A stretch of 27,980 bases of DNA from Porphyromonadaceae bacterium UBA7087 (GCA_002493515.1 DKYZ01000090.1:1-27980); one strand, 5' to 3'. Counted from the stretch's first letter, positions 1-8,091 are shown. The notes: generated by a model not told the origin, from the letters alone. Made by a program: numbers and translations.

Positions 1-33
1 CAAGAAAAATGTCATGTGCTATGGGATACCCTG

Positions 34-41
34 CAAAGTTA
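34..41 (-). promoter_or_regulatory. Bacteroidota -7 element pointing off the left edge
   Basis: The minus strand reads TAACTTTG here, a perfect match to the Bacteroidota -7 consensus TAnnTTTG. No TTG lies at the usual 19-21 bp upstream distance. A minus-strand ATG at 15-13 follows about 20 nt downstream and its frame stays open to the window edge, so a gene may start here and run out of the window. Positions 75-91 also hold a small inverted repeat (ATCGTT, 5-nt loop, AACGAT). Only about five codons are visible, so no product can be named. Confidence 0.4.
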
Positions 42-115
42 TGAACATTTCGCTCTCGGCTGTCAGTAAGATCAATCGTTCGACAAACGATAAATCCGAA
101 ACTTAAACAAGAATG

Positions 116-1675
116 CTATTCCACCATGTAGCTGTCGACAGTGCCGGTGGATTTCGAGAAACCGATGCCGACACGGTATAGACGGCAAGTGTCGGCAGCG
201 AACGGGGAGGCGTAATGTTTCTCCTCTATCTGCCGCATAGCATCCTCGGCCGTGCCGTTCAGCTTGAGCTCGATGACATAGATATAATCCCCGGTCTTGA
301 CAACAGCGTCAATGAATCCCTCCGACGTGTTGTACTCCACGTCGATGTCGAGCCCTATCAGCGACAGGATGCAGTAGAACACCGTGTGGTAATAGTTCTC
401 GTATTTCCCTATACGGCTGCGCAGTTTCGACGGTATGCCCGATAGATAGGCGCTCAGCTCGGCAATGAACCGCTCCGGATCTCCTTTATCAAGGCTCATG
501 CGCATATCGCCAACATTAAGCATGGCATCACGACGGTCCGGAACATACATGCCGAGAATATTGCTCAATATCCCCATCTCAACTTCCCGGTTGGGATAAC
601 CAAGCCTGTATGAACGGGGCGACCGGTCGTAATCCTTGATCGTCAGATAGCCGGTCTGAAAAAAAAGAGAAACCTCATCCGGATTGTACACCGACAGGCT
701 GTCAAGCCGCATCTCTGTTATACGCTCGCTGGTGAGCCTGGCAAGGTCATAATCGCTGTCTCGCAATAACCGGGTCAGCAGAGAAGGCAGTCCGGTGTTG
801 CACCAGAAAAGACGTATCTCGCAGTCGGATAATGCATTGAGGACACTGTAGGGATTATAGACATCCAGAAGGTTGCGGGAGAAATGGTAACCGTCGTAAT
901 AAAATTTCAGCTGACGGAAGGCCTCATCGGTATCCCAACCCTCCTCTTCCGCCAACCTGGCTACTCCCGGAGCCAGACAGCCGTGAAGCTCAGACTCCGT
1001 TATACCGCAGACTCCGGCATACCGGTTGTTGAATGTTATGTCCTTGAGGTTGTTGAGACCGCTGAAGACAGAAACTTTTCCGAATTTGGTGACTCCGGTC
1101 AGCATACAGAACTGGATATGGCTCTCCATCGCCTTGAGAACCGAGTAAAATCCGTGAAGCTGGTCGCGGTAAAGCTCGAAAAGCTCCGGCTTGTCGATTG
1201 CTGCCGACAGCGGACTGTCGTACTCGTCGATGAGAATCACGACCTTGCTGCCATGAGACTTCTCCTTTGCCAAAATCACATCCTCGAAACGCTTGGAAAG
1301 CGTAGGTTTCAAGTCGGTGATTCCGCACTCCCCCTCCCAGCGGCTCAATATCGATGAAAGGGCGTTGACGAGGGAATCACGCTCGTTGTATATGTCCGCA
1401 CTCAGGTCAAGACGCAATACGGGGTGAATTTTCCATTCCCCGGGCTGGAGCCTGTCGATGGCCAGACCCTTGAAAAGCTCCCGCCTCCCCTCGAAATAAG
1501 CCTTTATCGTCGAGATAAGCAGGCTCTTGCCGAAACGCCTCGGGCGTCCCAGAAAATAATAACCAGGCTTGCTCACAAGACGGTATACATATTCCGTCTT
1601 GTCAACATATACAAAATCATTTTCCCGGATTGTCCTGAAATCGGCCAGACTGACCGGGTATCTCTGCTCCTCCAT
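116..1675 (-). CDS. AAA-ATPase_like / PD-(D/E)XK nuclease-superfamily protein
   Basis: This 519-residue protein matches a family very common in gut Bacteroidales: an N-terminal AAA-ATPase_like domain (PF09820 type) followed by a C-terminal PD-(D/E)XK-type domain (PF08011 type). The N-terminus (YPVSLADFRTIREND, then YVDKT) is characteristic. Walker A is GRPRRFGKS at about residues 43-51 and Walker B is VVILIDEYD at 145-153. The nuclease-like core has D456 and the E-L-K motif at 469-471. There is no signal peptide or membrane segment, so it should be cytoplasmic. The biological role of the family is not established; defence and mobile-element functions have been suggested. The open frame extends to a TTG at 1726, but that would put the start upstream of the -7 element at 1704-1711. 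The start is therefore ATG 1684 or ATG 1675; I chose 1675 because homologues usually begin MExxKYPV-like. It is transcribed alone, divergent from purC. Confidence 0.82.
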   Translation of the reverse strand: MEEQRYPVSLADFRTIRENDFVYVDKTEYVYRLVSKPGYYFLGRPRRFGKSLLISTIKAYFEGRRELFKGLAIDRLQPGEWKIHPVLRLDLSADIYNERDSLVNALSSILSRWEGECGITDLKPTLSKRFEDVILAKEKSHGSKVVILIDEYDSPLSAAIDKPELFELYRDQLHGFYSVLKAMESHIQFCMLTGVTKFGKVSVFSGLNNLKDITFNNRYAGVCGITESELHGCLAPGVARLAEEEGWDTDEAFRQLKFYYDGYHFSRNLLDVYNPYSVLNALSDCEIRLFWCNTGLPSLLTRLLRDSDYDLARLTSERITEMRLDSLSVYNPDEVSLFFQTGYLTIKDYDRSPRSYRLGYPNREVEMGILSNILGMYVPDRRDAMLNVGDMRMSLDKGDPERFIAELSAYLSGIPSKLRSRIGKYENYYHTVFYCILSLIGLDIDVEYNTSEGFIDAVVKTGDYIYVIELKLNGTAEDAMRQIEEKHYASPFAADTCRLYRVGIGFSKSTGTVDSYMVE

Positions 1676-1703
1676 ACTTTCCATTCTTTTTGGTGTCAAC
1701 ATG

Positions 1704-1711
1704 CAAAGATA
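1704..1711 (-). promoter_or_regulatory. -7 element of the AAA-ATPase_like gene
   Basis: The minus strand reads TATCTTTG, matching TAnnTTTG. Transcription should begin a few bases downstream, leaving a leader of roughly 13-25 nt before ATG 1684 or 1675. No good TTG was found at the expected upstream distance. This element rules out the longer start at 1726. Confidence 0.6.
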
Positions 1712-1762
1712 ACAATTATTTCTCAACTTGACGTTTTTTTTCCGAATTACGCGGATTTTCAG

Positions 1763-1770
1763 TAATTTTG
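1763..1770 (+). promoter_or_regulatory. -7 element of purC
   Basis: TAATTTTG matches the Bacteroidota -7 consensus and ends 25 nt before the purC ATG at 1796. The upstream region is a T-rich tract (about 1733-1741) without a clear TTG at the standard distance. Confidence 0.6.
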
Positions 1771-1795
1771 CAGTCTATTCACAAGAAGTCACACT

Positions 1796-2743
1796 ATGGC
1801 AGCAACACTAACAACAACTGATTTCAAATTCAACGGCCAGGAGTCGTTGTATCATGGCAAAGTCCGCGACGTCTATGACATCGACGGCAAATATCTGGTG
1901 ATGGTCGCCACCGACCGTATCTCGGCATTTGACGTAATCCTTCCCAAAGGCATTCCCTACAAGGGACAGGTGCTCAACCAGATAGCGGCATACTTCCTTG
2001 ACGCTACAAAAGACATCGTGCCCAACTGGAAAGTGGCCGTGCCAGACCCGATGGTCACCGTAGGCGTGAAATGCCAGCCCCTCAAGATCGAGATGATAGT
2101 ACGCGGCTATCTCGCCGGGTCCGCCTGGCGCGAATATAAGGCCGGCGCACGCTCCATATGCGGCGTGACACTGCCCGAAGGCCTCCGGGAGAACCAGAAA
2201 CTCCCCTCCCCAATCCTCACCCCGACCACCAAAGCCGACGAAGGCCACGACGAGAATATCTCACGCGAAGAGATTATCTCACGCGGAATAGTGGCGGAGG
2301 ATATATACTCACAAGTGGAGAAATACGCCCTCGCCCTCTTCGCACGCGGCTCCGAGATGGCTGCCAAACGCGGTCTGATACTCGTTGACACCAAATATGA
2401 GTTCGGCATCCACGACGGAAAGGTGATCCTCATCGACGAGATACACACCCCTGACTCATCGCGTTATTTCTACGCAGAAGGATATGAGGAGCGCTTCGCC
2501 AAAGGCGAGGAGCAGCGTCAGCTCAGCAAGGAGTTCGTGCGCCAGTGGCTCATAGCAAACGGCTTCATGGGGAAACCCGGACAGAAAGTGCCGGAAATGA
2601 CCCCGCAGTATTGCGACGAGGTAAGCAAGCGCTACATCGAGCTGTATGAGCATATCGTGGGAGAGAAATTCATTCCCGCCGACGAGAGCGACCTCGACCG
2701 TCGGATCTACGACAACGTCGCCGCCTGCCTCACCACCCTTTGA
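1796..2743 (+). CDS. purC: Phosphoribosylaminoimidazole-succinocarboxamide synthase (SAICAR synthetase)
   Basis: PurC condenses CAIR with aspartate, using ATP, to give SAICAR in de novo purine synthesis in the cytoplasm. The 315-residue length fits the longer form of the family. Visible family motifs are GKVRDVYD at about residues 22-29, ATDRISAFD near 39-47, the segment EMIVRGYLAGSAWREY near 99-114, and the C-terminal LVDTKYEFG followed by LIDEIHTPDSSRY, which holds substrate- and metal-binding acidic residues. The ATG at 1796 fits the -7 element at 1763-1770. The gene ends at TGA 2741-2743 and is followed by two hairpins, the second with a T-tract, so it is probably monocistronic. No other purine gene is nearby. 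Confidence 0.97.
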   Translation: MAATLTTTDFKFNGQESLYHGKVRDVYDIDGKYLVMVATDRISAFDVILPKGIPYKGQVLNQIAAYFLDATKDIVPNWKVAVPDPMVTVGVKCQPLKIEMIVRGYLAGSAWREYKAGARSICGVTLPEGLRENQKLPSPILTPTTKADEGHDENISREEIISRGIVAEDIYSQVEKYALALFARGSEMAAKRGLILVDTKYEFGIHDGKVILIDEIHTPDSSRYFYAEGYEERFAKGEEQRQLSKEFVRQWLIANGFMGKPGQKVPEMTPQYCDEVSKRYIELYEHIVGEKFIPADESDLDRRIYDNVAACLTTL

Positions 2744-2767
2744 GCCCCACTGGCCCTCATGAGACAG

Positions 2768-2787
2768 ACAGGTTGTTGACAACCTGT
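2768..2787 (+). repeat. Perfect 8-bp-arm inverted repeat downstream of purC
   Basis: Arms ACAGGTTG (2768-2775) and CAACCTGT (2780-2787) flank a TTGA loop. It lies 24 nt after the purC stop and just before the T-tract terminator. It lacks its own T-run. It may help stabilise the purC mRNA 3' end or act as a first termination hairpin. Confidence 0.5.
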
Positions 2788-2791
2788 TGAT

Positions 2792-2828
2792 AAAGTCTGC
2801 AAACATCTGGTTTGCAGATTTTTATTTT
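2792..2828 (+). terminator. Rho-independent terminator of purC
   Basis: A perfect 9-bp stem, TCTGCAAAC (2796-2804) with GTTTGCAGA (2810-2818), encloses a 5-nt loop and is followed by TTTTTATTTT. The preceding A residues (2792-2794) can extend the stem. This is a clear intrinsic terminator 50-85 nt after the purC stop and separates purC from the antiporter gene. Confidence 0.85.
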
Positions 2829-2906
2829 GTACATATCTTCAACATGCCGTTATTTTCCGCAACTAAAGCCGCCACACAATGTTATATCATAAAATTCATA
2901 TTGCTC

Positions 2907-4016
2907 ATGTTCCACGATATTCTATTTCTATTAATCGGGCTTGTACTCATAATAGCCGGCGGCGACTACCTCACCGACGGAGCCGAGGCAATAGCCCGGC
3001 GCTTCAAGATCTCAAATGTAGTGATCGGACTGACGGTGGTGGCGTTCGGCTCATCCACCCCCGATTTCGTCGTGGCCCTGATGTCCACTCTCGAGGGTAA
3101 AGCTTCTCTCGGCATAGGCGATATAGTCGGAGCCAACATCTTTGACCTTCTCCTTGTGGTGGGCATCATGGCAATCGTCACCCCGATACCGGCAAGCCGG
3201 GGAATGAGAGTGAAGGAACTGCCCATGCTCGTGCTCTCATCCATAGCCCTGTTCATCTGCGGCGACGACACCCTCATCGACCGATGGAACACTGACCTTA
3301 TATCCCGCACCGACGGTCTGCTGCTCATAGCATTCTTCATAATATATATGCGCTATACCCTCTCCATGGCCCATGAGCAGAACCTTACGCCGGCTTCCGC
3401 CGCCCCGACAATGTCGGCCGGGGCGACAGCCATACCGGTCATCACATCCACTCCGCCCCCGGCCAACGGCGCCAAAACACAGCAACCCTCGATTAAGGAA
3501 GAAATACAGCGCCTCAGGGCATTCACCCTCATACGCAGGCTTGCGCCTCCAAAGGACATGTCGCCCCTCATTGCCTCCATATGCATCATAGGAGGCCTTG
3601 CGGCTCTCGTAATCGGAGGAAACTGGATTGTGGACGGCGCGTCCGGAATCGCCCTCAAGGCAGGACTGTCGCAGTCGCTTGTCGGCCTCACGATCGTAGC
3701 GGTCGGAAGCTCAGTGCCCGATCTCGCCACCTCCCTGATCGCAGCCTTGAAGAAACAGACCGGAATCGCATTGGGAAATGTCGTGGGTGCCTGCGTGTTC
3801 AACGTCTTCTTCATCATCGGCGTCTGTTCCTCGATCCGTCCCATACATCCCGACAACATCACATTCGTAGACTACGGGACACTCGTGGCGGCATCGCTGC
3901 TGCTCTTCATCTTCGGCTGCATGACCAGACGCCGCGCCATAGTGCGCTGGCAAGGCATACTGCTGACCCTGGCATACTGCGCGTATCTCGCCTATCTGGT
4001 GATATTCAAGGCATAA
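2907..4016 (+). CDS. Calcium/sodium antiporter family (CaCA) membrane protein
   Basis: A 369-residue inner-membrane protein of the Ca2+:cation antiporter superfamily (bacterial YrbG-like group), expected to exchange Ca2+ against Na+ or H+. It shows the internal duplication of the family, two alpha repeats: residues 44-80 (AFGSSTPDF, then GDIVGAN) and 264-300 (AVGSSVPDL, then GNVVGAC). Hydrophobic segments flank each repeat. A hydrophilic, Pro/Ala/Thr-rich linker (about 157-220) joins the halves. Where the family normally has Glu in the GTSxPE motif, both repeats have Asp (D53, D272). The frame is open from 2787, inside the purC terminator. I chose ATG 2907 because MFHDILFLLIGL starts directly at the first membrane helix; ATG 2844 is possible. 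No clean -7 element was found. Confidence 0.88.
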   Translation: MFHDILFLLIGLVLIIAGGDYLTDGAEAIARRFKISNVVIGLTVVAFGSSTPDFVVALMSTLEGKASLGIGDIVGANIFDLLLVVGIMAIVTPIPASRGMRVKELPMLVLSSIALFICGDDTLIDRWNTDLISRTDGLLLIAFFIIYMRYTLSMAHEQNLTPASAAPTMSAGATAIPVITSTPPPANGAKTQQPSIKEEIQRLRAFTLIRRLAPPKDMSPLIASICIIGGLAALVIGGNWIVDGASGIALKAGLSQSLVGLTIVAVGSSVPDLATSLIAALKKQTGIALGNVVGACVFNVFFIIGVCSSIRPIHPDNITFVDYGTLVAASLLLFIFGCMTRRRAIVRWQGILLTLAYCAYLAYLVIFKA

Positions 4017-4041
4017 TAGATAATCCAGTGTATCAAAAACA

Positions 4042-4070
4042 GGTGTCCGTCCCTTTCAGAGGCGGACACC
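4042..4070. other. Hairpin between antiporter gene and MATE promoter
   Basis: Arms GGTGTCCG (4042-4049) and CGGACACC (4063-4070) form a perfect 8-bp stem around a 13-nt loop. The hairpin ends four bases before the -33 TTG of the MATE promoter. On the plus strand it lacks an adjoining T-run, while on the minus strand the stem is followed by GTTTTTGA. It may terminate the antiporter transcript, or act as an operator for the MATE gene. Confidence 0.45.
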
Positions 4071-4073
4071 GAA

Positions 4074-4104
4074 TTGCGATATGGAGTTTTTTTGACTAAC
4101 TTTG
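4074..4104 (+). promoter_or_regulatory. MATE gene promoter (-33 TTG, -7 TAACTTTG)
   Basis: TTG at 4074-4076, a 20-bp spacer, and TAACTTTG at 4097-4104 form a textbook Bacteroidota primary-sigma promoter. The predicted leader to ATG 4138 is about 25-30 nt. Confidence 0.75.
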
Positions 4105-4137
4105 CAGTCAGATTCCACACATTAAACGCAATCCCAC

Positions 4138-5517
4138 ATGACAGCATCCGCATCAACCGACCGCCTGAAAGAACTTGGGTCCGCCCGCCTCGGGCCCCTC
4201 CTGTTGAAATACAGCCTGCCCGCAGTGGTGGGCACGGTCGTGATGTCGATTTACAACATCATCGACTCCATAGTGATAGGCCACGCCATTCCCGATCCCA
4301 ACGTGGTAAGCGGCATCGCGGTCACATTCCCGGTGATGAATATCGCGACAGCCTTCGGCATGCTCATAGGAGCCGGATGCGCCACACGAATCAGCATCGT
4401 GATGGGACAGAGCAACAAGCCCCTCGCCGAGCTGATTCTCGGCAACTCGGTGATGCTGACCCTTATAATCGGCATTTTCTACATATCCCTCTTCACAATA
4501 TTCCTCGACCCCATCCTGTATATGTTCGGAGCCTCCCACAACTCGCTCCCTTATGCACGTGAGTTCCTGCTTTGGGTGCTTCCGGGAATGGTGCTGATGA
4601 ACCTCACATTCTCCTACAACAATGTGATGCGGGCCACAGGCTACCCGAAGAAAGCGATGGCCACCAACCTCATAGGCGCAGGAATGAATGTCGTTCTGGC
4701 CCCCCTCTTCCTCTTCGGATTCCACTGGGGGATACGCGGAGCCGCAATCGCCACCGACATTTCCATGATCGTGACGGCCTTCTTCGTGATGCGTCATTTC
4801 TTCCAGAAAGAGAGCGAGCTGCATTTCGTCAGAGGGACGTTCCATTTCGACTGGCCCGTGATAAAATCCGTACTCTACATAGGTATGGCTCCATTCCTGA
4901 TAAACGTTGCCGGAGCCGGAATCAACGCGATTGTCAACAATTCCTTGCTGAAATACGGAGGCGACAACGCCATCGCGGCGGTAGTGGTATTCAACCGCTA
5001 TGTGACGGTCTTCGTGATGATCGTGATTGGAATCTGCCAGGGAATGCAGCCGATACTGGGCTACAATTATGGTGCGAGACGGCTCAACCGTCTGTTCGGC
5101 ACCCTCCGCCTGGCAGCCGGAACCGCCCTGGTAATCACAACTCTCGGCAGCATACTCGGAGCCATATCGCCGAGAGCCATCGCCTCTATGTTCATGACCG
5201 ACGAAGGACAGATAGAATGCGCCATCATCTGCCTGCGGATCACCACCATGGGTTTCTGGATGGTCGGGTTCCAGATCGTGGGCACCAACTTCTTCCAGTC
5301 GCTCGGCATGGCGGGCAAAGCCGTCTTCCTCTCGCTGACACGCCAGATAATATTCATGATTCCGCTATTAGTGCTCCTTCCTCCGCATTTCGGCCTTAAC
5401 GGAGTATGGGCCGCCTACCCCATCAGCGACTGCGTGGCAACGGTGGTGACAACCCTGATGCTCCTATGGCAGATCCGCAAAATCAAAGCCGAGACATTGC
5501 GAGCATGCGGTCAATGA
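4138..5517 (+). CDS. MATE family multidrug/Na+ or H+ antiporter
   Basis: A 459-residue polytopic inner-membrane protein of the MATE (MatE, PF01554) family, close to the usual length, with about twelve hydrophobic segments in two homologous halves. The N-terminus (LGPLLLKYSLPAVVGT, then NIIDSIVIGH) is typical of bacterial MepA-like members, which export cationic drugs or metabolites in exchange for Na+ or H+. The second half contains NGVWAAYPISD close to the C-terminus, also typical. The substrate cannot be inferred. The gene has its own promoter (4074-4104). Its last 35 bp (5483-5517) overlap the 3' end of the convergent GH3 gene, and no terminator is visible between them. Confidence 0.92.
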   Translation: MTASASTDRLKELGSARLGPLLLKYSLPAVVGTVVMSIYNIIDSIVIGHAIPDPNVVSGIAVTFPVMNIATAFGMLIGAGCATRISIVMGQSNKPLAELILGNSVMLTLIIGIFYISLFTIFLDPILYMFGASHNSLPYAREFLLWVLPGMVLMNLTFSYNNVMRATGYPKKAMATNLIGAGMNVVLAPLFLFGFHWGIRGAAIATDISMIVTAFFVMRHFFQKESELHFVRGTFHFDWPVIKSVLYIGMAPFLINVAGAGINAIVNNSLLKYGGDNAIAAVVVFNRYVTVFVMIVIGICQGMQPILGYNYGARRLNRLFGTLRLAAGTALVITTLGSILGAISPRAIASMFMTDEGQIECAIICLRITTMGFWMVGFQIVGTNFFQSLGMAGKAVFLSLTRQIIFMIPLLVLLPPHFGLNGVWAAYPISDCVATVVTTLMLLWQIRKIKAETLRACGQ

Positions 5518-7015
5518 CACGGCGGTCGTTGCAGAGACGGGGCACCTTTCTCTGCCCCCCAAGCTTGTGGTTTCCCGCCTCTCCCAGCCATCTGTCGAAC
5601 AGCCCGGCGGGAGCTGTGATTACCTCAGGGGGATCAAGAAATATCGTATGCGATCGTTTAGCCTGGTAGTCGGAATTCAGTTTCTGAAGCTCTCCGTCAA
5701 GAATTGCGGCAAAGGCCTTCACATCTTCCGGAGCCTTCTCCCATTCCACCAACCATTGGTGACGCCCTCTCCTGCCATTCTCGGAATAGACCGGAGCAGC
5801 GGTATAGTTGCGCAGTGACGCTCCCGTGGCGTCGCATGCCGCGGCCATGGCCCGCTCGGCGTTGTCCTCCATAAGCTCCTCGCCAAAGGCATTGATGAAA
5901 CTCTTCGTGCGCCCGGCAATGGTGATCTTCACAGGCGCCACGCTCTCCACCCTCACCGTGTCGCCGAGGCGATAACGCCAGAGCCCGTTGCTTGACGTGA
6001 CTATCAGCTCGTATACACGCCCTTTCTCCAGCTCCCATATGGGCCGCGGACCGCGTACAGCCCCGTCGACCGGTATGAACTCGTAAAACACGTCGCTGTC
6101 TATGGTCAGAAGCATGGCGGGATCATTGAAATCATTCTGAACCGCAAAAAATCCCTCCGACGCATTATACGTCTCAAGGAAATGCATCTTGCCCGGGTCC
6201 GTCAGCCTTCGGTATTCCTCACGATACGGCTTGAAGGATATGCCTCCGTGGAAAAACACCTCCAGGTTCGGCCAGACATCACAGATTCTGTCTGCTTCCT
6301 TCATCTTCATGACCTCGCGTATCACAGTGAGAAACCATGACGGGACGCCAGAGATATTGGTGATGTTCTCATCCATGGCCTTGCGGGCGAGCAAGGGAAG
6401 CTTTTTCTCCCAGTCGGGCAGCAGCGCGGTCTTCTTATCGGGCACTCTCACGAGATTCGCAAGGGGATTGATACGCTCTATCAGCGTCGCGCTGAGGTCG
6501 CCAACACGCACTCCGCGCGCATGGGTCTTCAGCTCGGAGGCGAATGAGCCGCCGAGTATAAACCCCTTCCCGGCGAACAGCCGGCTTCCGGAGACCTGGC
6601 GCAGATAATGTGCCACGGGATCCTTCGCCCCCCGGTAATGGTTGCCCCGCAGCCCCTCTTCGGTGATGGGGACGTATTTAGACTTGCCGCCGGAGGTGCC
6701 GGAAGACTGCGCGTAATTCCTGCAGCGTCCCGGCCACAGTATGTCGCGCTCGCCGTTGACCATGCGCATCACCTGCTTCCTAATATCCTCATACATCACG
6801 GCCGGCACCCGCGAGCGATACTCCCCATAGGGATTGCGCATGGCGGCAAGTTCCGAGAAACCGTAACGTCTCCCGGTCTCTGTCTGCGAAGCCATACGCA
6901 AAAGCCGGCGCAGCTGCGACAGCTGGAGCGCGTCGGAATCCGCAGACCAGGCATCGGTGCGCCGTGCCAGTCTCTCAAAATATGGTCTCACCAGAGGTGT
7001 GAAATCTATCTGCAT
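5483..7015 (-). CDS. GH3 auxin-responsive-promoter family protein (adenylate-forming)
   Basis: This 510-residue protein belongs to the bacterial branch of the GH3 family (PF03321), the acyl-adenylate-forming superfamily. Plant members conjugate amino acids to acyl acids such as auxin and jasmonate; the substrate of bacterial members is not known. Three nucleotide-binding motifs are visible: SSGTSGGK (about 104-111), YNASEGFF (283-290) and YRLGD (348-352). The C-terminal hinge GRTKSFINAFGEEL follows at 368-381. It has no signal peptide or membrane segment. The ATG at 7015 lies about 25 nt after a TAACTTTG -7 element. It stands alone, divergent from pldA, and its 3' end overlaps the MATE gene by 35 bp. 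Confidence 0.92.
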   Translation of the reverse strand: MQIDFTPLVRPYFERLARRTDAWSADSDALQLSQLRRLLRMASQTETGRRYGFSELAAMRNPYGEYRSRVPAVMYEDIRKQVMRMVNGERDILWPGRCRNYAQSSGTSGGKSKYVPITEEGLRGNHYRGAKDPVAHYLRQVSGSRLFAGKGFILGGSFASELKTHARGVRVGDLSATLIERINPLANLVRVPDKKTALLPDWEKKLPLLARKAMDENITNISGVPSWFLTVIREVMKMKEADRICDVWPNLEVFFHGGISFKPYREEYRRLTDPGKMHFLETYNASEGFFAVQNDFNDPAMLLTIDSDVFYEFIPVDGAVRGPRPIWELEKGRVYELIVTSSNGLWRYRLGDTVRVESVAPVKITIAGRTKSFINAFGEELMEDNAERAMAAACDATGASLRNYTAAPVYSENGRRGRHQWLVEWEKAPEDVKAFAAILDGELQKLNSDYQAKRSHTIFLDPPEVITAPAGLFDRWLGEAGNHKLGGQRKVPRLCNDRRVIDRMLAMSRL

Positions 7016-7040
7016 GCCTTTTTTCAGGTTTATGAGCCGA

Positions 7041-7048
7041 CAAAGTTA
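7041..7048 (-). promoter_or_regulatory. -7 element of the GH3 gene
   Basis: The minus strand reads TAACTTTG, a perfect TAnnTTTG match, 25 nt before ATG 7015. No TTG lies 19-21 bp upstream. Confidence 0.6.
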
Positions 7049-7155
7049 ATATCTTAATCCCGAATTAAAAAATTACAAGAGGCCTCATTGACCTCCAACA
7101 GGGCTGTCGAGCCCGTTTTTCGGGCCCGAATACATATTTGTAACAAATTTTTGAC

Positions 7156-7163
7156 TAATTTTG
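7156..7163 (+). promoter_or_regulatory. -7 element of pldA
   Basis: TAATTTTG matches the -7 consensus and lies 47 nt before ATG 7211. A TTTG at 7137-7140 is 15 bp upstream, shorter than the usual spacer. This site argues for the 7211 start, since the open frame runs back through the promoter to 7088. Confidence 0.6.
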
Positions 7164-7210
7164 CACACCGAAAAACCCTCCTATTTATCACCGAACACAT
7201 CAACGCCTAC

Positions 7211-8053
7211 ATGCGTCACCTCATAACCATTATAACGATCGCTGTCGCGGCTCTTCTGGCAATCCCCGCAGGAGCGCAGATTCTCGCCGTAGACCATCAG
7301 AAGGAGTTTGCCGACTCCATAAAGCAGGAGTTCGACCTCGGGCCCTTCTTCGGGCTCTACAAGGACAACTATTTCACCGTCGGCACCACCCTCGGCAAAA
7401 AACCGACGGCCACCAACTCCGACGTCAAGTTCCAGATATCCTTAGCCATAAGGCTAACCAACGCCACTCTTCCCTGGAACACTTTTCTATATATTATGTA
7501 TACCCAGAAGACTTTCTGGAACGTCTTCGAGCGGTCGATGCCGATGCGCGACCTCAATTTCAATCCCGGAATAGGATGGTCGAAACCTTTCTTCAGCAAA
7601 GACCGTTATATCGGCAAAATGACACTTCTGGTGGAGCACGAGAGCAACGGACGCGACGGCCCGGAGAGCCGCAGCTGGAACAGGATCTCACTCTGCGGCA
7701 ACGCGCTGCTGAGCGAGAATCTCGCTGTTCACGCAAAATTATGGATTCCGATCATCGACGGCATGAACAACAAGGACATCCTGAATTACTGCGGAATCTG
7801 GCAGGGGGGTCTGGTATACACCACCACCAACCAGAAATTCCAGTTCGGCCTGACCGTGGTGAAACGCAAAGGCTGGAACCTCAACGCGAACACCATCCTT
7901 GAGGGAAGCTGGAAGGTGAATCCCAAGACAAACCTCAATCTCTTCATGCAGTGGTATCAGGGCTATGGAGAGAACCTCATCGATTATAACGTGTATCACT
8001 CGCGCATAAGATTCGGCATCGTCTTCAAACCGAAGTTCATGTCCGACTTCTGA
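7211..8053 (+). CDS. pldA: Outer-membrane phospholipase A (OMPLA)
   Basis: A 280-residue outer-membrane beta-barrel lipase (PF02253) that hydrolyses acyl chains from phospholipids in the outer leaflet. Residues 1-22 form a signal peptide (hydrophobic core, cleavage after AGA). The family active site is clear: EHESNG at 142-147 gives His143 and Ser145, and SRSWNR at 153-158 gives Asn157. These match the His-Ser-Asn triad of E. coli OMPLA almost residue for residue in numbering. YTQKTFWN (97-104) and the alternating aromatic/polar strands support a barrel. It is followed after 38 bp by a glycosyltransferase gene on the same strand, suggesting co-transcription. Activity normally needs dimerisation and Ca2+ and responds to disturbed outer-membrane asymmetry. 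Confidence 0.93.
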   Translation: MRHLITIITIAVAALLAIPAGAQILAVDHQKEFADSIKQEFDLGPFFGLYKDNYFTVGTTLGKKPTATNSDVKFQISLAIRLTNATLPWNTFLYIMYTQKTFWNVFERSMPMRDLNFNPGIGWSKPFFSKDRYIGKMTLLVEHESNGRDGPESRSWNRISLCGNALLSENLAVHAKLWIPIIDGMNNKDILNYCGIWQGGLVYTTTNQKFQFGLTVVKRKGWNLNANTILEGSWKVNPKTNLNLFMQWYQGYGENLIDYNVYHSRIRFGIVFKPKFMSDF

Positions 8054-8091
8054 CCTCTCTCCGAGACTCATCAGCTAAAATTCATGAAGAC

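Noticed and set aside
1676..1726. Longer N-terminus for the AAA-ATPase_like gene, starting at TTG 1726
   Set aside because: It would translate sequence upstream of and through the TATCTTTG -7 element, before the predicted transcription start.
2785..2793. DnaA-box-like TTATCAACA (minus strand) after purC, as an origin hint
   Set aside because: Only a single imperfect box, with no cluster, no AT-rich unwinding region and no dnaA or dnaN nearby; it is part of a hairpin arm.
7101..7128. Terminator or attenuator between GH3 and pldA
   Set aside because: The short GC hairpins (GGGCT/AGCCC and GCCCG/CGGGC) lie upstream of both promoters, so neither would be transcribed as a leader; stems are only five pairs.
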